DNA of 64,000 bases from Streptomyces sp. F63 (GTDB lineage Bacteria > Actinomycetota > Actinomycetes > Streptomycetales > Streptomycetaceae): positions 434,001 through 498,000 of the forward strand of contig NZ_JAGPXX010000001.1 of NCBI RefSeq assembly GCF_018070345.1, written 5' to 3'. The translations under genes were made by a program, and so were the position numbers. This document shows, piece by piece, positions 17,128 to 25,884 of the stretch (its first letter is position 1; the number at the start of each line of letters is the position of its first letter). The notes beneath the pieces were generated by a model, which was not told where the DNA came from, made no database searches, and worked only from the letters and a program-made list of their open reading frames with translations.

Positions 17128-18126
17128 TCAGCTCAAGGTCACCTGACGGTTCGTTAGCCCACCGCGCGCCCGGCGCTCCTCCGGCGACAGCGGTGCCTCG
17201 GAGGTGAGCACGTCGCCGAGCCGTTCGGCGAACGCGGCCGCAGGCTTCTCGGTGTCGTCCGCGCTCATGCCACGCGGCAGGTCCCACACCGGCACCAGCA
17301 GCCCGTGCGCCCGGAAGGAGCCGACGAGCCGGGTGCCCTCGCCGAGCGCGGAGTTGCCCGCGGCGTGCAGCCGTGCGAGCGCATCGAGCAACTGCTCCTC
17401 GGGGTGCGGCATCACCCAGCGCAGATGGTTCTTCTCCGGGGTCTCGCACCAGTATGCGGCTTCGACGCCGGACAGCCGGACCGTCGGGATGGCCGCCTCG
17501 TTCGCACGCTCCAGGGAGGCGGCCACCTCCGGAGTGGTGTTCGAGGCATCCTCCAGCCAGAACTCGAAACCGTCGTGGATCACTGGCGTGAACGGCGCCC
17601 CGGTGTCCAGCAGATCCTGCAGGCGCGGTCCGCCGGCCGGCACCCGTTCGGCGGCCACCGGGCTGCCGGGGGTGGCGGTCAGGGCGCGGCCGAGTACATC
17701 CGCCAGATCACGGCTGATGTCACCGGAAGCGGTGTCGTTCTGGAGCCCCAGGAGCACCGCGCCGGTGTCCCGCCGCAGCGCGGGCCAGGCCATCGGCAGG
17801 ACGGTCGCCAGGGTCACCGAGGGCACGCCGTCGGGCAGCGGCTCCCTGAGACGCAGCTCGGCCGTCGCCGCCGGGACCAGTTCGCGCAGTGCCACCCAGT
17901 CGCACTCGCCCGGCAGCCCCTCGAAGGGACGCTGGACGAGCTCCGTCACGGCCTGCGCCGCGGCACGGCCGTGGCAGGCCTTGTAGCGGCGGCCCGAGCC
18001 GCAGGGGCAGGGCTCGCGCGCGCCGACGACGGGGACATCGGCGTCCGCGGCGGCCGCCGGGCGGACGCCGGATCCCCGCGCGGAGGACGACTTGCCGGCC
18101 TTGGTCTGGGGGCGCTTCTTCGCCAT
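17128..18126 (-). CDS. SEC-C motif protein (DUF5926 family)
   Basis: A 332-residue cytosolic protein. A basic N-terminus (MAKKRPQTKAGKSS) is followed by a SEC-C zinc-binding motif, CPCGSGRRYKACHG, near residue 42. The rest is an actinobacterial domain of unknown function with no catalytic motif visible. SEC-C motifs occur at the end of SecA and in proteins that contact ribosomes or the translocase; here it is N-terminal. ATG 18126 has GGGAG upstream; an upstream in-frame extension to 18231 lacks one. It is transcribed alone. Confidence 0.85.
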   Translation of the reverse strand: MAKKRPQTKAGKSSSARGSGVRPAAAADADVPVVGAREPCPCGSGRRYKACHGRAAAQAVTELVQRPFEGLPGECDWVALRELVPAATAELRLREPLPDGVPSVTLATVLPMAWPALRRDTGAVLLGLQNDTASGDISRDLADVLGRALTATPGSPVAAERVPAGGPRLQDLLDTGAPFTPVIHDGFEFWLEDASNTTPEVAASLERANEAAIPTVRLSGVEAAYWCETPEKNHLRWVMPHPEEQLLDALARLHAAGNSALGEGTRLVGSFRAHGLLVPVWDLPRGMSADDTEKPAAAFAERLGDVLTSEAPLSPEERRARGGLTNRQVTLS

Positions 18127-18425
18127 GGCGTGGGTTTCTCCCGGATGCGGCGGTAGGTCTGTGGCCGCCGAGCCTAGCCCCTCACAAGGACTCCGCCCGC
18201 CGAACGCGGAGGGCCCGCGGGTGACGGACACCCGCGGGACGCCGTGCGCGGAGCGAGGAGACGGACGGGGGTCGCCCCCTCGGGCAAGGAGGGCCCGCGG
18301 AAGGGCGCGCCGAAGGGCGCGCGGAAGAGGGCTCCGGGCCGGAGACGGAACGGACGCTTCCCGGTTCCGGACGGCGGGAGCCGATGGAGAGCCGCGCGGT
18401 CCGACGGGGTGGACCCCGCCCGTCC
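18127..18425. other. 299-bp gap with hairpin
   Basis: It lies between two same-strand genes. It holds a 10-bp perfect stem (18214-18223 with 18229-18238) that probably ends the downstream-coordinate HATPase gene, plus the promoter of the SEC-C gene. No coding sequence is supported. Confidence 0.55.
18214..18238 (-). terminator. Terminator hairpin
   Basis: CCCGCGGGTG and CACCCGCGGG flank a 5-nt loop, about 190 nt after the stop of the HATPase_c gene on the minus strand. Confidence 0.5.
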
Positions 18426-18962
18426 TCAGGCGAGATCGTCCAGGAGATCGGCGATTTCCAGGCCCGGCAGCGCGCCCACGCCCAGCCGGTCACCGAGGCC
18501 GTGCTCGCGGTTCCGGGCAGCCGGGGCGAACCGGGCCCAGACCGTGACCTCGCCGCTCAGCTCGTCCCGGACTCCCCAGTCCTGGGCGAGCGATCGGATG
18601 ATGTTGAGCCCGCGGCCGCCGCGAGCCGTTACGGACGGAGTGGCCGGAAGTGGTCGGGTCGGACCGCCCCCGTCTGTCACTTCCACGGTCAAACGCCCGC
18701 ATTCGTCCACGCGCCAGGCGGCGCGCACCGTCTCGCCCCCGCCGGAGCCCGGGAGCCCGCCCCGCAGGGGCCTGCCGTGGCGGCAGGCATTGCTGAGGAG
18801 TTCCGAGAGGACCAGCACCGCGTCGTCGACGACCCCCTCGGGAACGCCGCTCATGCCCAGTCCCTCGCGCATCCGGCGCCGCGCCATGCCCACGCCCGAA
18901 GGCCCATGGGGCACGGCCATGCTCGATGAAGTCGGCACTTCCTGTGCCACCACCAACGCCAC
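18426..18962 (-). CDS. HATPase_c (anti-sigma-like) regulator
   Basis: A 178-residue GHKL ATPase-domain protein. The N box is LSELLSNACRHGRP, the G1 box is VEVTDGGGPTRP, and GGRGLNIIRSLAQDWGV is the G2/lid region. The C-terminus ends in an acidic tail (GLEIADLLDDLA). GTG 18962 was chosen because AAGGAG lies 8 nt upstream. An ATG at codon 15 (MAVPHGPSG) is also possible. Streptomyces has dozens of such lone ATPases, usually regulating SigB-type sigma factors through anti-sigma antagonists. No antagonist is adjacent. Confidence 0.82.
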   Translation of the reverse strand: MALVVAQEVPTSSSMAVPHGPSGVGMARRRMREGLGMSGVPEGVVDDAVLVLSELLSNACRHGRPLRGGLPGSGGGETVRAAWRVDECGRLTVEVTDGGGPTRPLPATPSVTARGGRGLNIIRSLAQDWGVRDELSGEVTVWARFAPAARNREHGLGDRLGVGALPGLEIADLLDDLA

Positions 18963-19102
18963 CCCCGAGACCTCCTTCGCCCCACGCCAGAGGATGGATG
19001 CCCTCCCCCGGTGGGCCGGAAACCGGCCATAAGCGATCCGGTGGCGCACTTCGCGCGATCGACGACGCGGTGAACGCGCCGGTGCGCTCCCCACCGGGGG
19101 GT

Positions 19103-19936
19103 TCAGCCGTTCCGGTGGCCGTCCGTGCGTCCGAGTTGTGACAGGACTCTCCCGGGCCGGTTGGTGATGATGGCGTCCACGCCGAGGCTCACGCAGCGCT
19201 CGACGTCGGCCGGGTCGTCGACGGTCCAGACGTGCACCTCGTTGCCCGCCCGGTGCGCGCGGGCGACGTACTCGGGCTGGTTCCGCAGGATCCGGATGCT
19301 CGGCCCGGCGATCCGGGCCCCGGCGGGAAGCCGCCCGTCGCGCAGGCGCGGCGAGACGAACTGCATCAGGTAGACGGTGGGTATGCGGGGCGCCGCCACC
19401 CGTACCCGGTGCAGGGAGCGGGCCGAGAAGCTCATCACCCGTACGGCTGAAGATTCACCCCGCGGCGGATCGGTCAGCCCGAACCGGCGGAGCAGCTCCA
19501 GCAGCCTCTCCTCGACCTGGCCGGCCCAGCGGGTCGGATGCTTCGTCTCGATGGCGAGTTCGATCCGGCGGTCGGTGTCGCAGACGAGTTCGAGCAGCCG
19601 TTCGAGGGTGAGGACGGACGTGCGTTCCCAGTCCGGGGCCTCGTCCCGGTCCTTCCAGGAACCGAAGTCGAGCGCGGCGAGCTCGGAGAGTTCCAGGGCG
19701 GACACGGCCCCCCTGCCGTTGGACGTGCGGTCCACCCGCCGGTCGTGGACACAGACGAGATGGCCGTCGGCGGTGAGCCGCACATCGCACTCCAGGGCGT
19801 CGGCGCCGTCCTCGATGGCTCTGCGGTACGCGGCCAGTGTGTGCTCCGGAGCGTCCTCGGACGAGCCGCGGTGGGCGACGACAGCGGTGGTGGGGGGCCC
19901 CGGGCGGAGGCCGAGGTCCGGGCGCGCATCGGTCAC
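19103..19936 (-). CDS. Glycerophosphodiester phosphodiesterase
   Basis: A 277-residue GDPD-family TIM-barrel enzyme that splits glycerophosphodiesters into glycerol-3-phosphate and an alcohol. The catalytic motifs are HRGSSEDAPEHTLAAY (His and Glu), ALECDVRLTADGHLVCVHD (Glu-x-Asp and second His) and, later, IELAIETKH. No signal peptide is seen, so a cytosolic enzyme is likely. GTG 19936 starts at VTDARPDLG; an ATG ten codons upstream is an alternative. It ends IITNRPGRVLSQLG, the usual final beta strand of the family. Confidence 0.92.
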   Translation of the reverse strand: MTDARPDLGLRPGPPTTAVVAHRGSSEDAPEHTLAAYRRAIEDGADALECDVRLTADGHLVCVHDRRVDRTSNGRGAVSALELSELAALDFGSWKDRDEAPDWERTSVLTLERLLELVCDTDRRIELAIETKHPTRWAGQVEERLLELLRRFGLTDPPRGESSAVRVMSFSARSLHRVRVAAPRIPTVYLMQFVSPRLRDGRLPAGARIAGPSIRILRNQPEYVARAHRAGNEVHVWTVDDPADVERCVSLGVDAIITNRPGRVLSQLGRTDGHRNG

Positions 19937-20152
19937 CGCGTTATGGTGCCACCCCTGCGGGCACACAGGGTGAACGGCCGCCGTCCGAAACCCCGGCGTC
20001 AGGGAAGCCGTGCGGTATGTCCGGAAAGGAAAGGGCGGACGGGCGGGCTGCCGCGCTTACAGCGCCCTGACACGCCGTGGGGAAAGCTGGTGGCAGACAT
20101 GCAGCACTGTGGGCCGTGACTCAAGACGTATCGCGCACCCGAGGAGAAAGCC

Positions 20153-21703
20153 GTGAGCACCGAGAACGAGGGCGCCGCCGTTCCGCCGGGCACGGAGCGG
20201 CCCGCGCCCGGAGCGCCGCCCCGCCCGCCCTCCGCGCCGCCGTCCGGCCCGGAAGGGCCCTCCGGCGGAGACGCTGCGCAGTCGGACTATCCGCTTCCGC
20301 GGCCCGAACCCGGTCCGACAGCACCCGGCCGCCCGCCGGAGCCGCCGGCCGCACCGGCGCAGCAGCCGGTTCAGGCCGGCCCTTACGGCGCCGGGGAAGC
20401 ACGGGCGGGAGCAGGCCGGGAGTACGGAGCTCCGGACGACGCCGGCGGCCATGCGTCCCACGGAGCGGGCCAGGGCCACGGCGGGGGAAGCGCCGGCTGG
20501 CCCCCGCCACCGCCCCCGCCCGGAGGCGCGGGCTGGGGCGCCCCGGGGCACGTGCCCCCGCCGCCCGGTAGGCCCCCGGGCAGGAAGGGCCGCGGCGGCG
20601 TGGTGGCGGCCGTACTCGCCGCCGCGCTGGTCGCGGGCGGCGTCGGCGGCGGTCTCGGGTTCTGGGCCGCGGAGCAGAACGACGGGGGCTCGACGACCAT
20701 CTCGGCCCCGGGCGACCCGGATGTGCTCGACCGCGCCCCGGACTCCGTCGCGGGGATAGCCCAGCGGGCACTCCCCAGTGTCGTGACCCTGAACGCCCGG
20801 GGAGGCGGACAGGAGGCCGAGGGCGGCACCGGCACCGGTTTCGTCTACGACAAGGAAGGCCACATCCTCACCAACAACCACGTGGTGGCCTCAGCGGCGG
20901 ACGGAGGCAAGCTCACCGCGACGTTCTCCAACGGCAAGGAGTACCAGGCCGAGATCGTCGGCCGCGCCGAGGGCTACGACGTGGCCGTGATCAAGCTCCG
21001 GAACGCTTCGGGCGCAGACCTCAAGCCGCTGCCGCTCGGCGACTCGGAGAAGAAGGTCGCGGTCGGCGACGCCACCATCGCCATCGGTGCCCCCTTCGGC
21101 CTCTCCGGCACCGTGACCACGGGCATCATCAGCGCCAAGAACCGCCCGGTCGCCTCCAGCGACGGCGGCAGCAGCAACGCCTCGTACATGAGCGCCCTGC
21201 AGACCGACGCGTCGATCAACCCGGGCAACTCCGGCGGTCCGCTGCTCAACGCCCAGGGTGCCGTGATCGGCATCAACTCGGCGATCCAGTCGGCGGGCGG
21301 CGGAGGCTTCGGCGAATCGCAGGCCGGCAGCATCGGCCTGGGCTTCGCCATCCCGATCAACCAGGCCAAGCGCGTCGCCGAGAACCTCATCGAGACCGGG
21401 GAGCCCATCTACCCGGTGATCGGCGTCCAGGTCGACATGCGGCAGCAGGGCGAGGGAGCCCGCATCCCCGAAAGCGGCCAGGGCGGCAGCGATCCGATCA
21501 CGGACGGCGGACCGGCCGACAAGGCGGGCCTGAAGCCCGGCGACGTCATCACCAAGCTGGACGACACGGTGATCGACAGCGGTCCGACCCTGATCAGCGA
21601 GATCTGGACCCACGAACCGGGCGAAACGGTCAAGATCACCTACGAGCGCGACGGCAAGGAGACCACGGTCGACGTCACCCTGGGCCAGCGCAAGGGCGAC
21701 TGA
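20153..21703 (+). CDS. HtrA/DegP-type membrane-anchored serine protease with PDZ domain
   Basis: A 516-residue protein. Residues 1-140 are cytoplasmic, disordered and very rich in Pro, Gly and Ala. A single membrane helix follows (GVVAAVLAAALVAGGVGGG, near 148). The trypsin-like domain has the complete triad: His in ILTNNHVV near 243, Asp in GYDVAVIKL near 277 and Ser in NPGNSGGPLL near 359. Residues 420-510 form one PDZ domain (GGPADKAGLKPGDVITKL). It should degrade or process misfolded proteins outside the membrane. GTG start at 20153 is preceded by GAGGAG. Confidence 0.95.
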   Translation: MSTENEGAAVPPGTERPAPGAPPRPPSAPPSGPEGPSGGDAAQSDYPLPRPEPGPTAPGRPPEPPAAPAQQPVQAGPYGAGEARAGAGREYGAPDDAGGHASHGAGQGHGGGSAGWPPPPPPPGGAGWGAPGHVPPPPGRPPGRKGRGGVVAAVLAAALVAGGVGGGLGFWAAEQNDGGSTTISAPGDPDVLDRAPDSVAGIAQRALPSVVTLNARGGGQEAEGGTGTGFVYDKEGHILTNNHVVASAADGGKLTATFSNGKEYQAEIVGRAEGYDVAVIKLRNASGADLKPLPLGDSEKKVAVGDATIAIGAPFGLSGTVTTGIISAKNRPVASSDGGSSNASYMSALQTDASINPGNSGGPLLNAQGAVIGINSAIQSAGGGGFGESQAGSIGLGFAIPINQAKRVAENLIETGEPIYPVIGVQVDMRQQGEGARIPESGQGGSDPITDGGPADKAGLKPGDVITKLDDTVIDSGPTLISEIWTHEPGETVKITYERDGKETTVDVTLGQRKGD

Positions 21704-22034
21704 CCGACGGACCCCGGCCGGCGCGGCCTCCCCTCCCCCCCCCGCACCCCCGGCCGGTGCCCCGGCGGCCACCGGACCCCGCCCGCGGACCCGGCCTGGT
21801 ACCGCACCACTCGGGGCCCTTCCCGTCACCCGGCGGAAGGGGCCCCGAGCACGCAGCCACCCCGGACCGGCGGTGGCTGCACGGCGTACCGGCCACCGCG
21901 GCCCGGGGGCTGCGCCCCTTGCTCCGTCAGTTGCCCTCAGGGCGGTCAGCCAAGCCTCGGCACCTGCCCGGCCGCCCGACAGGAAGACCGGTTCGCCGTA
22001 CGACGCACGGCCTGCGCGCCGGGTGTAGCCGCCC
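21704..22034. other. 331-bp gap after the HtrA gene
   Basis: It contains the terminator at 21810-21849; otherwise no supported gene. It marks the left edge of the accessory island. Confidence 0.5.
21810..21849 (+). terminator. Terminator hairpin after HtrA gene
   Basis: CTCGGGGCCCTTCC (21810-21823) pairs with GGAAGGGGCCCCGAG (21835-21849) with one bulged base and an 11-nt loop. Confidence 0.65.
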
Positions 22035-22798
22035 TTACTGATCTCTCGGTCCGGGAGAGGGCCCTGGGCGCCCTTCACGCGCTCCGGCGCAACGCATCCG
22101 CCTGTTTCCGGGCCGTCTCCTGGGGGCGCGCGGCTCTCGCTGTCGCGAGACCGGTGGCGTGTTGTTCTCCTGTTCCCAGTCGTTGATGTACGACGTGATC
22201 GCGGCCAGGGTGCTCCGCATGACCAGGTCGCCGCTTTTACCCTTGCCGTCGAAGAGCAGGGTGTGCATGGCTCCGTCCATGGCCCGGAAGCGAACCGAGT
22301 GAAGGCCGTAGTCCTTCCCGCCCTGCCGCCACGCCTGCCGGTCCCCGTCCCGCACACGGTCCCTGTGGCGATCACGCGCCCGGTCCCGGTGGTTCTCGGG
22401 CGCCACTGCTCGCGCAACTTGCGGAGCCTGTCGTTCAGGCGGTTGCCGATCCTGCGGCGGGCCTTGCCGAAGAGCTTGCCGACCGCGCGGCGGACCTCGT
22501 CGTACCTCCTGCCCTTCTTGCCGTCGATCTCCGCGACCCTGTCGCCCGGCTCCTTGCGCCACTGGTCGCGGGAGCCGGCGATGTCGGAGCGGCCCTTGTC
22601 GCGGGCTTCGGCCTGCTTCCTGCCGCTCGCGGACACCGCGCGCCGGAGGCCCTCGTCGTGCTGGTCGCGGTCCTGCTCCGCCTTCTTCTCCTTGGCGCTG
22701 CGCTCCCGCGTCATCCTCCGCCGGCCCTGCGCGAAGCCCGCCCGGATCTGCGGGCCGCGGTCGTGCCCGGCGACGGCGGGCGCGGACTCGACGGGCAT
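22035..22798 (-). pseudogene. Frameshifted gene for a highly charged protein of unknown function
   Basis: Two minus-strand frames join into one plausible protein. The first, from ATG 22798 or 22714, reads MTRERSAKEKKAEQDRDQHD and continues as a Lys/Arg/Glu-rich helix to LRKLREQWRP near 22402. The second frame then continues ENHRDRARDRHRDRVRDG and on to a globular end with HTLLFDGKGKSGDLVMRS and AAITSYINDWEQENN, with the stop at 22035. Restoring one C in the CCC run near 22400 would join them. It lies in the accessory island. A sequencing error is possible. No family is recognised. Confidence 0.45.
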
Positions 22799-23002
22799 GC
22801 CGCCACCGGACACGGACAGCACCTGCGGTTCAGGATGTCGCCGCACCAGCGGGTGCCGACTGCGGTCGGGTCGGGCCGGGCCGGAAGTCGCGGAGGACGA
22901 GGCCGGGGCGGCCGCTCGCCCTTCCCACTCAGCACGTCCATCCGCCCGCAGGAGGGATGAGGCCGCTGCCCGCGTGACGGCGGCGCCTGACGGGGAACGT
23001 GG

Positions 23003-23452
23003 ATGCACGTGACTGACGACACCTACGACCCCGAGACGCCCGACAAGCACCACCAGCGCCCCGACGGAGTGAGCGATACAACCGTCGAGGCGCTGGGGGC
23101 GCTGTCGAAGGCCCTGGAGACCACCGAACGGGCCCGCGGCATGCTGTACGCGTTCCACCAGCTGACGGGCGGCGCGGACCTGGAGCTGGACGAGGCGGTG
23201 CGCCTGCTCCGCGAGGCCGGCCACGCCGAGCAGGCCGACCTCGTCGAGCGCGAAATCCTGGGCCGCAACGTGATCCCCGACCACTGGACCTTCCAGATCA
23301 TCGAGGCCTACAACCAGACCTACTACCGGCCGTTCCAGCAGATCGAGGAACGCCTGCGCAACGAGCTGGCCGACGGCCGCGAGCACCTCTACGAGGCGGA
23401 GATGAAGGAAACCCGCCGAACCAAGCACCACCCGGACCACACGGCCCGCTGA
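23003..23452 (+). CDS. Conserved hypothetical protein
   Basis: A 149-residue acidic, mostly helical cytosolic protein without signal or membrane segment. It contains ALETTERARGMLYAFHQLTG, a Leu-rich acidic helix (LELDEAVRLLREAGHAEQAD) and an aromatic stretch, DHWTFQIIEAYNQTYYRPF, and ends in a charged tail. Codon use is normal for the genome, unlike the neighbouring secreted protein. ATG 23003 or GTG 23009 could be the start; neither has a strong ribosome site. It diverges from the frameshifted gene. I do not recognise a family. Confidence 0.7.
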   Translation: MHVTDDTYDPETPDKHHQRPDGVSDTTVEALGALSKALETTERARGMLYAFHQLTGGADLELDEAVRLLREAGHAEQADLVEREILGRNVIPDHWTFQIIEAYNQTYYRPFQQIEERLRNELADGREHLYEAEMKETRRTKHHPDHTAR

Positions 23453-23676
23453 GCCTGCGGCAACGGGGTTCGCAGGGTACCTGGGTGGTCGGCCTGTCTC
23501 CACCTGCGAGCGGCGAGCAGCTGACTGGGTACGCCCAGAGTGCGGACACGCGAGTACGTTCGGTCGTCCTTGTCCGGCGTGAACGTACGCAGAGGGCGCC
23601 CAGTACGACCCACGTCGGCCCGGGCGCCCACATCCCACATCCCTGTGTCATCGAGCAGCAGGGGTTCGAGCTCCGA

Positions 23677-24843
23677 TCAGTAACTGCCTTGGTAGCCGGT
23701 GAGGTTGGCTTCGGGGCACGTCGCATTGCCGATCAGACATGCCACGCTGGCGTATTTGCGCTTGTAGACATTCGTGACCCTGCCACCGTCATAGATGTAG
23801 ATGTGATGGTTGGGCATCAGGCGGTGGTTTCCGGAGCGGATGCTCCAGTTTCCACCCTTTGTCATATTGATGGTGAAGGCGCCGTTGATCCCACCCCTGA
23901 CGCCAAGGATTCCGCTACAGAAAGGGTTCTGTGCGAGCATTTTCATGCGGATGTCGACACTGTTCCTGCTGCTACCAAGCTTTTTGGCCTGCATGTTCCT
24001 GGAGGTTGCAGTTTTGGTCGCAACTTTCCGGCCAGTGCTCTTCTTGTAGACGGTGGTCGCCTTGACGGACTTGTTTCCGGTGACCTTTTTGTTGCTCCAT
24101 TTGATGGTTGCATGGAGGGCGGCGCGGTATTTGTTCGATCTCCAGTCGTACCCGCGTCCATCGCCACCGAACTGATAGCCCCTCCCGTAGCTACAGCCGA
24201 CAGACGGTGCGTTGATCTTACTCTGCGGTATGAAGGCAACCCAGGACAGGGTGGTTGTCGTCGCCGCGGCCGCCGCTGCAGCGCGGACGGAGGCCGTCTG
24301 CTGCAGATCTCCTGGAGACTCAGAATTCGGGACGGTTGCCTTCACCCCCCAGCGACGGGCTTCGGCATCTTCGTCCTCCGGCAGTATGGGAGCCACTTGA
24401 TACTCGTATTCAGCACCCTTTTCCACGCTCGCGTCGCGAAATGACGACACACCGGCATCAAGCTGGGCCAGCTCGCGTCCGTCGCGGAGTACCACGTATC
24501 GAGCGTCCTGCGTGTATGCGCGCCACGAGAGGTCGACGAAATCGCTGCCAGAGGACACTGCGATCCCCTCGTCGATACTTGAGCGATCAACCACGGCTCG
24601 TTCGCCGGATTTCGCCTGCTCCACACTAAAGCCTGCCTGCTTCGACGCCTCTCCCCGTGCACTGTGTGCGTCAGACGGCCCCAGCGTTCGTGTTTCCCCC
24701 TCCACGAGCGCAGAGATGGAGAATGCCACCGAGCTTGCGCCGTTCTCCGAGGTAGAGGCCACAGCCGGTGCCATCCCCGATGTCGCCATGATGGCTGGAG
24801 CAAGCGCCAGAGCGGTCATCGCAGCAACGGAAAGCCTTTTCAT
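23677..24843 (-). CDS. Secreted protein of unknown function with fibronectin-III-like region
   Basis: A 388-residue protein with a Sec signal (MKRLSVAAMTALALAPAIMA, cut near VAS). Residues 95-175 look like a fibronectin type III fold (DFVDLSWRAYTQDARYVVLR ... YEYQVAPI). The C-terminal 180 residues are Lys/Asn/Tyr-rich with four Cys, including SVGCSYGRGYQFGGDGRG, NPFCSGILGVRGG and the end ACLIGNATCPEANLTG, and may form a disulphide-stabilised binding domain. Base composition is clearly more A/T-rich than the flanking genes, with codons such as AAA, ATT and TTT, suggesting recent transfer. GAGGG precedes ATG 24843. No enzyme motif was found. Confidence 0.75.
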   Translation of the reverse strand: MKRLSVAAMTALALAPAIMATSGMAPAVASTSENGASSVAFSISALVEGETRTLGPSDAHSARGEASKQAGFSVEQAKSGERAVVDRSSIDEGIAVSSGSDFVDLSWRAYTQDARYVVLRDGRELAQLDAGVSSFRDASVEKGAEYEYQVAPILPEDEDAEARRWGVKATVPNSESPGDLQQTASVRAAAAAAATTTTLSWVAFIPQSKINAPSVGCSYGRGYQFGGDGRGYDWRSNKYRAALHATIKWSNKKVTGNKSVKATTVYKKSTGRKVATKTATSRNMQAKKLGSSRNSVDIRMKMLAQNPFCSGILGVRGGINGAFTINMTKGGNWSIRSGNHRLMPNHHIYIYDGGRVTNVYKRKYASVACLIGNATCPEANLTGYQGSY

Positions 24844-25044
24844 TTATCCCTCATTATCCCTTGGTCAGCCGAGCCGTCCCGGGCTCGAGGTAAAATTCGA
24901 AACTAAAAGAGCGGCAACGGCGGGAACAGTGGGGATGCTAGCATGCGTTTTTGAGCGGTAAGCGCGCCGCTTGAACTGGAATCTTCGCCTCCCGTGTGAC
25001 GTGTATCTCGCGCGGCGAACATGGATTATCTCAGGGGTTGTGTC

Positions 25045-25308
25045 ATGAGCGGCAGAGTAGAAGAAGGTCCCGCCAGCCTCTACGGAGGCGTGTCCCTGGG
25101 GCTGGGTGTCATCGGTCTCACCTGCATGGCCTTCTACGCTTTCGGGGTAGGCCCGCTCGCGTTTGTTCTGGGCCCCCTTGCTGTCACATTCGGCATCCTC
25201 GGACTGGTCAGCAAGGTCAATAAGTCCAAATCGGTCATTGGGTTGCTTATGGGGCTCATCCCGACCGGTCTTCTTCTGCTGCTGCCTTTCGGTGTGGCAC
25301 CTCTCTGA
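25045..25308 (+). CDS. Small membrane protein (DUF4190-like)
   Basis: An 87-residue protein: a short polar N-terminus (MSGRVEEGPASLYG) followed by three hydrophobic segments, including LGLGVIGLTCMAFYAFGVGP and VIGLLMGLIPTGLLLLLPFG, with a short basic loop NKSK between. The pattern of alternating Gly-rich helices resembles DUF4190 proteins. CAGGGG lies upstream of ATG 25045; an ATG at 25021 is possible but lacks a site. It is divergent from the secreted-protein gene and shares its less GC-rich composition. Confidence 0.6.
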   Translation: MSGRVEEGPASLYGGVSLGLGVIGLTCMAFYAFGVGPLAFVLGPLAVTFGILGLVSKVNKSKSVIGLLMGLIPTGLLLLLPFGVAPL

Positions 25309-25884
25309 GGAACTCGTGCAGGGTAGGTGTGGTGAGGTGCAGGGGGCTTCAGTGCCCACGTCTGCCGCGCCAAGGCCCGCTCCGTGGTGTTCTGGCGTGG
25401 CAGCAGGGCGGTAACGGTTCAGGCCGTGCCGCCGACGCGTTCGTGGCGGCCGAGGTGGCGGGGCGGTGTCCACCAGTTCCTCAGGGTGCGATGCCGTGCT
25501 CGACTCGAACCGTCCTGACTTCGCCGACTGTCCGGGCGGTGGTTGAGCGGTCGCCGCTGTACGAGACGGCTGCCGGCGCGTCGTGCGTGATCCTGTGTAT
25601 GTGGCCAGGATCCAGTTGATGGTGTCCAGCTGGTGCTTCGCGCCGACGCCCCCAGCCTGCCTCCGTGGCTTGGATACGAGCTTCCGGCGATGCCGTTCGG
25701 GCCAACGGCCTACCACGGTGACGGACTCGGTATCACATCGGCCGACAGGCCCGTGATCCTCTGGTCGCCGATGATCCTGGCGCCGGACACGTTCCCCACC
25801 ACACGGCCGTGATCAACGGCCATAGTTCGGCACCTCACCGCCCACTGCCACGAGTTCGCCAACGGGCGCACTGCGCTCGTGAAG
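25309..25884. other. 576-bp region without an intact gene, probably degenerate
   Basis: No ORF with both a ribosome site and typical composition was found. On the minus strand, short pieces in different frames look protein-like, for example ITHDAPAAVSYSGDRS (ending about 25481) and VSGARIIGDQRITGLSADVI (about 25740-25800). This suggests a decayed gene. The family could not be named with confidence. Confidence 0.4.

Noticed and set aside
20891..23638. A 915-codon minus-strand ORF
   Set aside because: Its right part is antisense to the 149-residue hypothetical gene and its left part is antisense to the HtrA gene; only the segment 22402-22798 looks like real protein and was used for the frameshifted gene.
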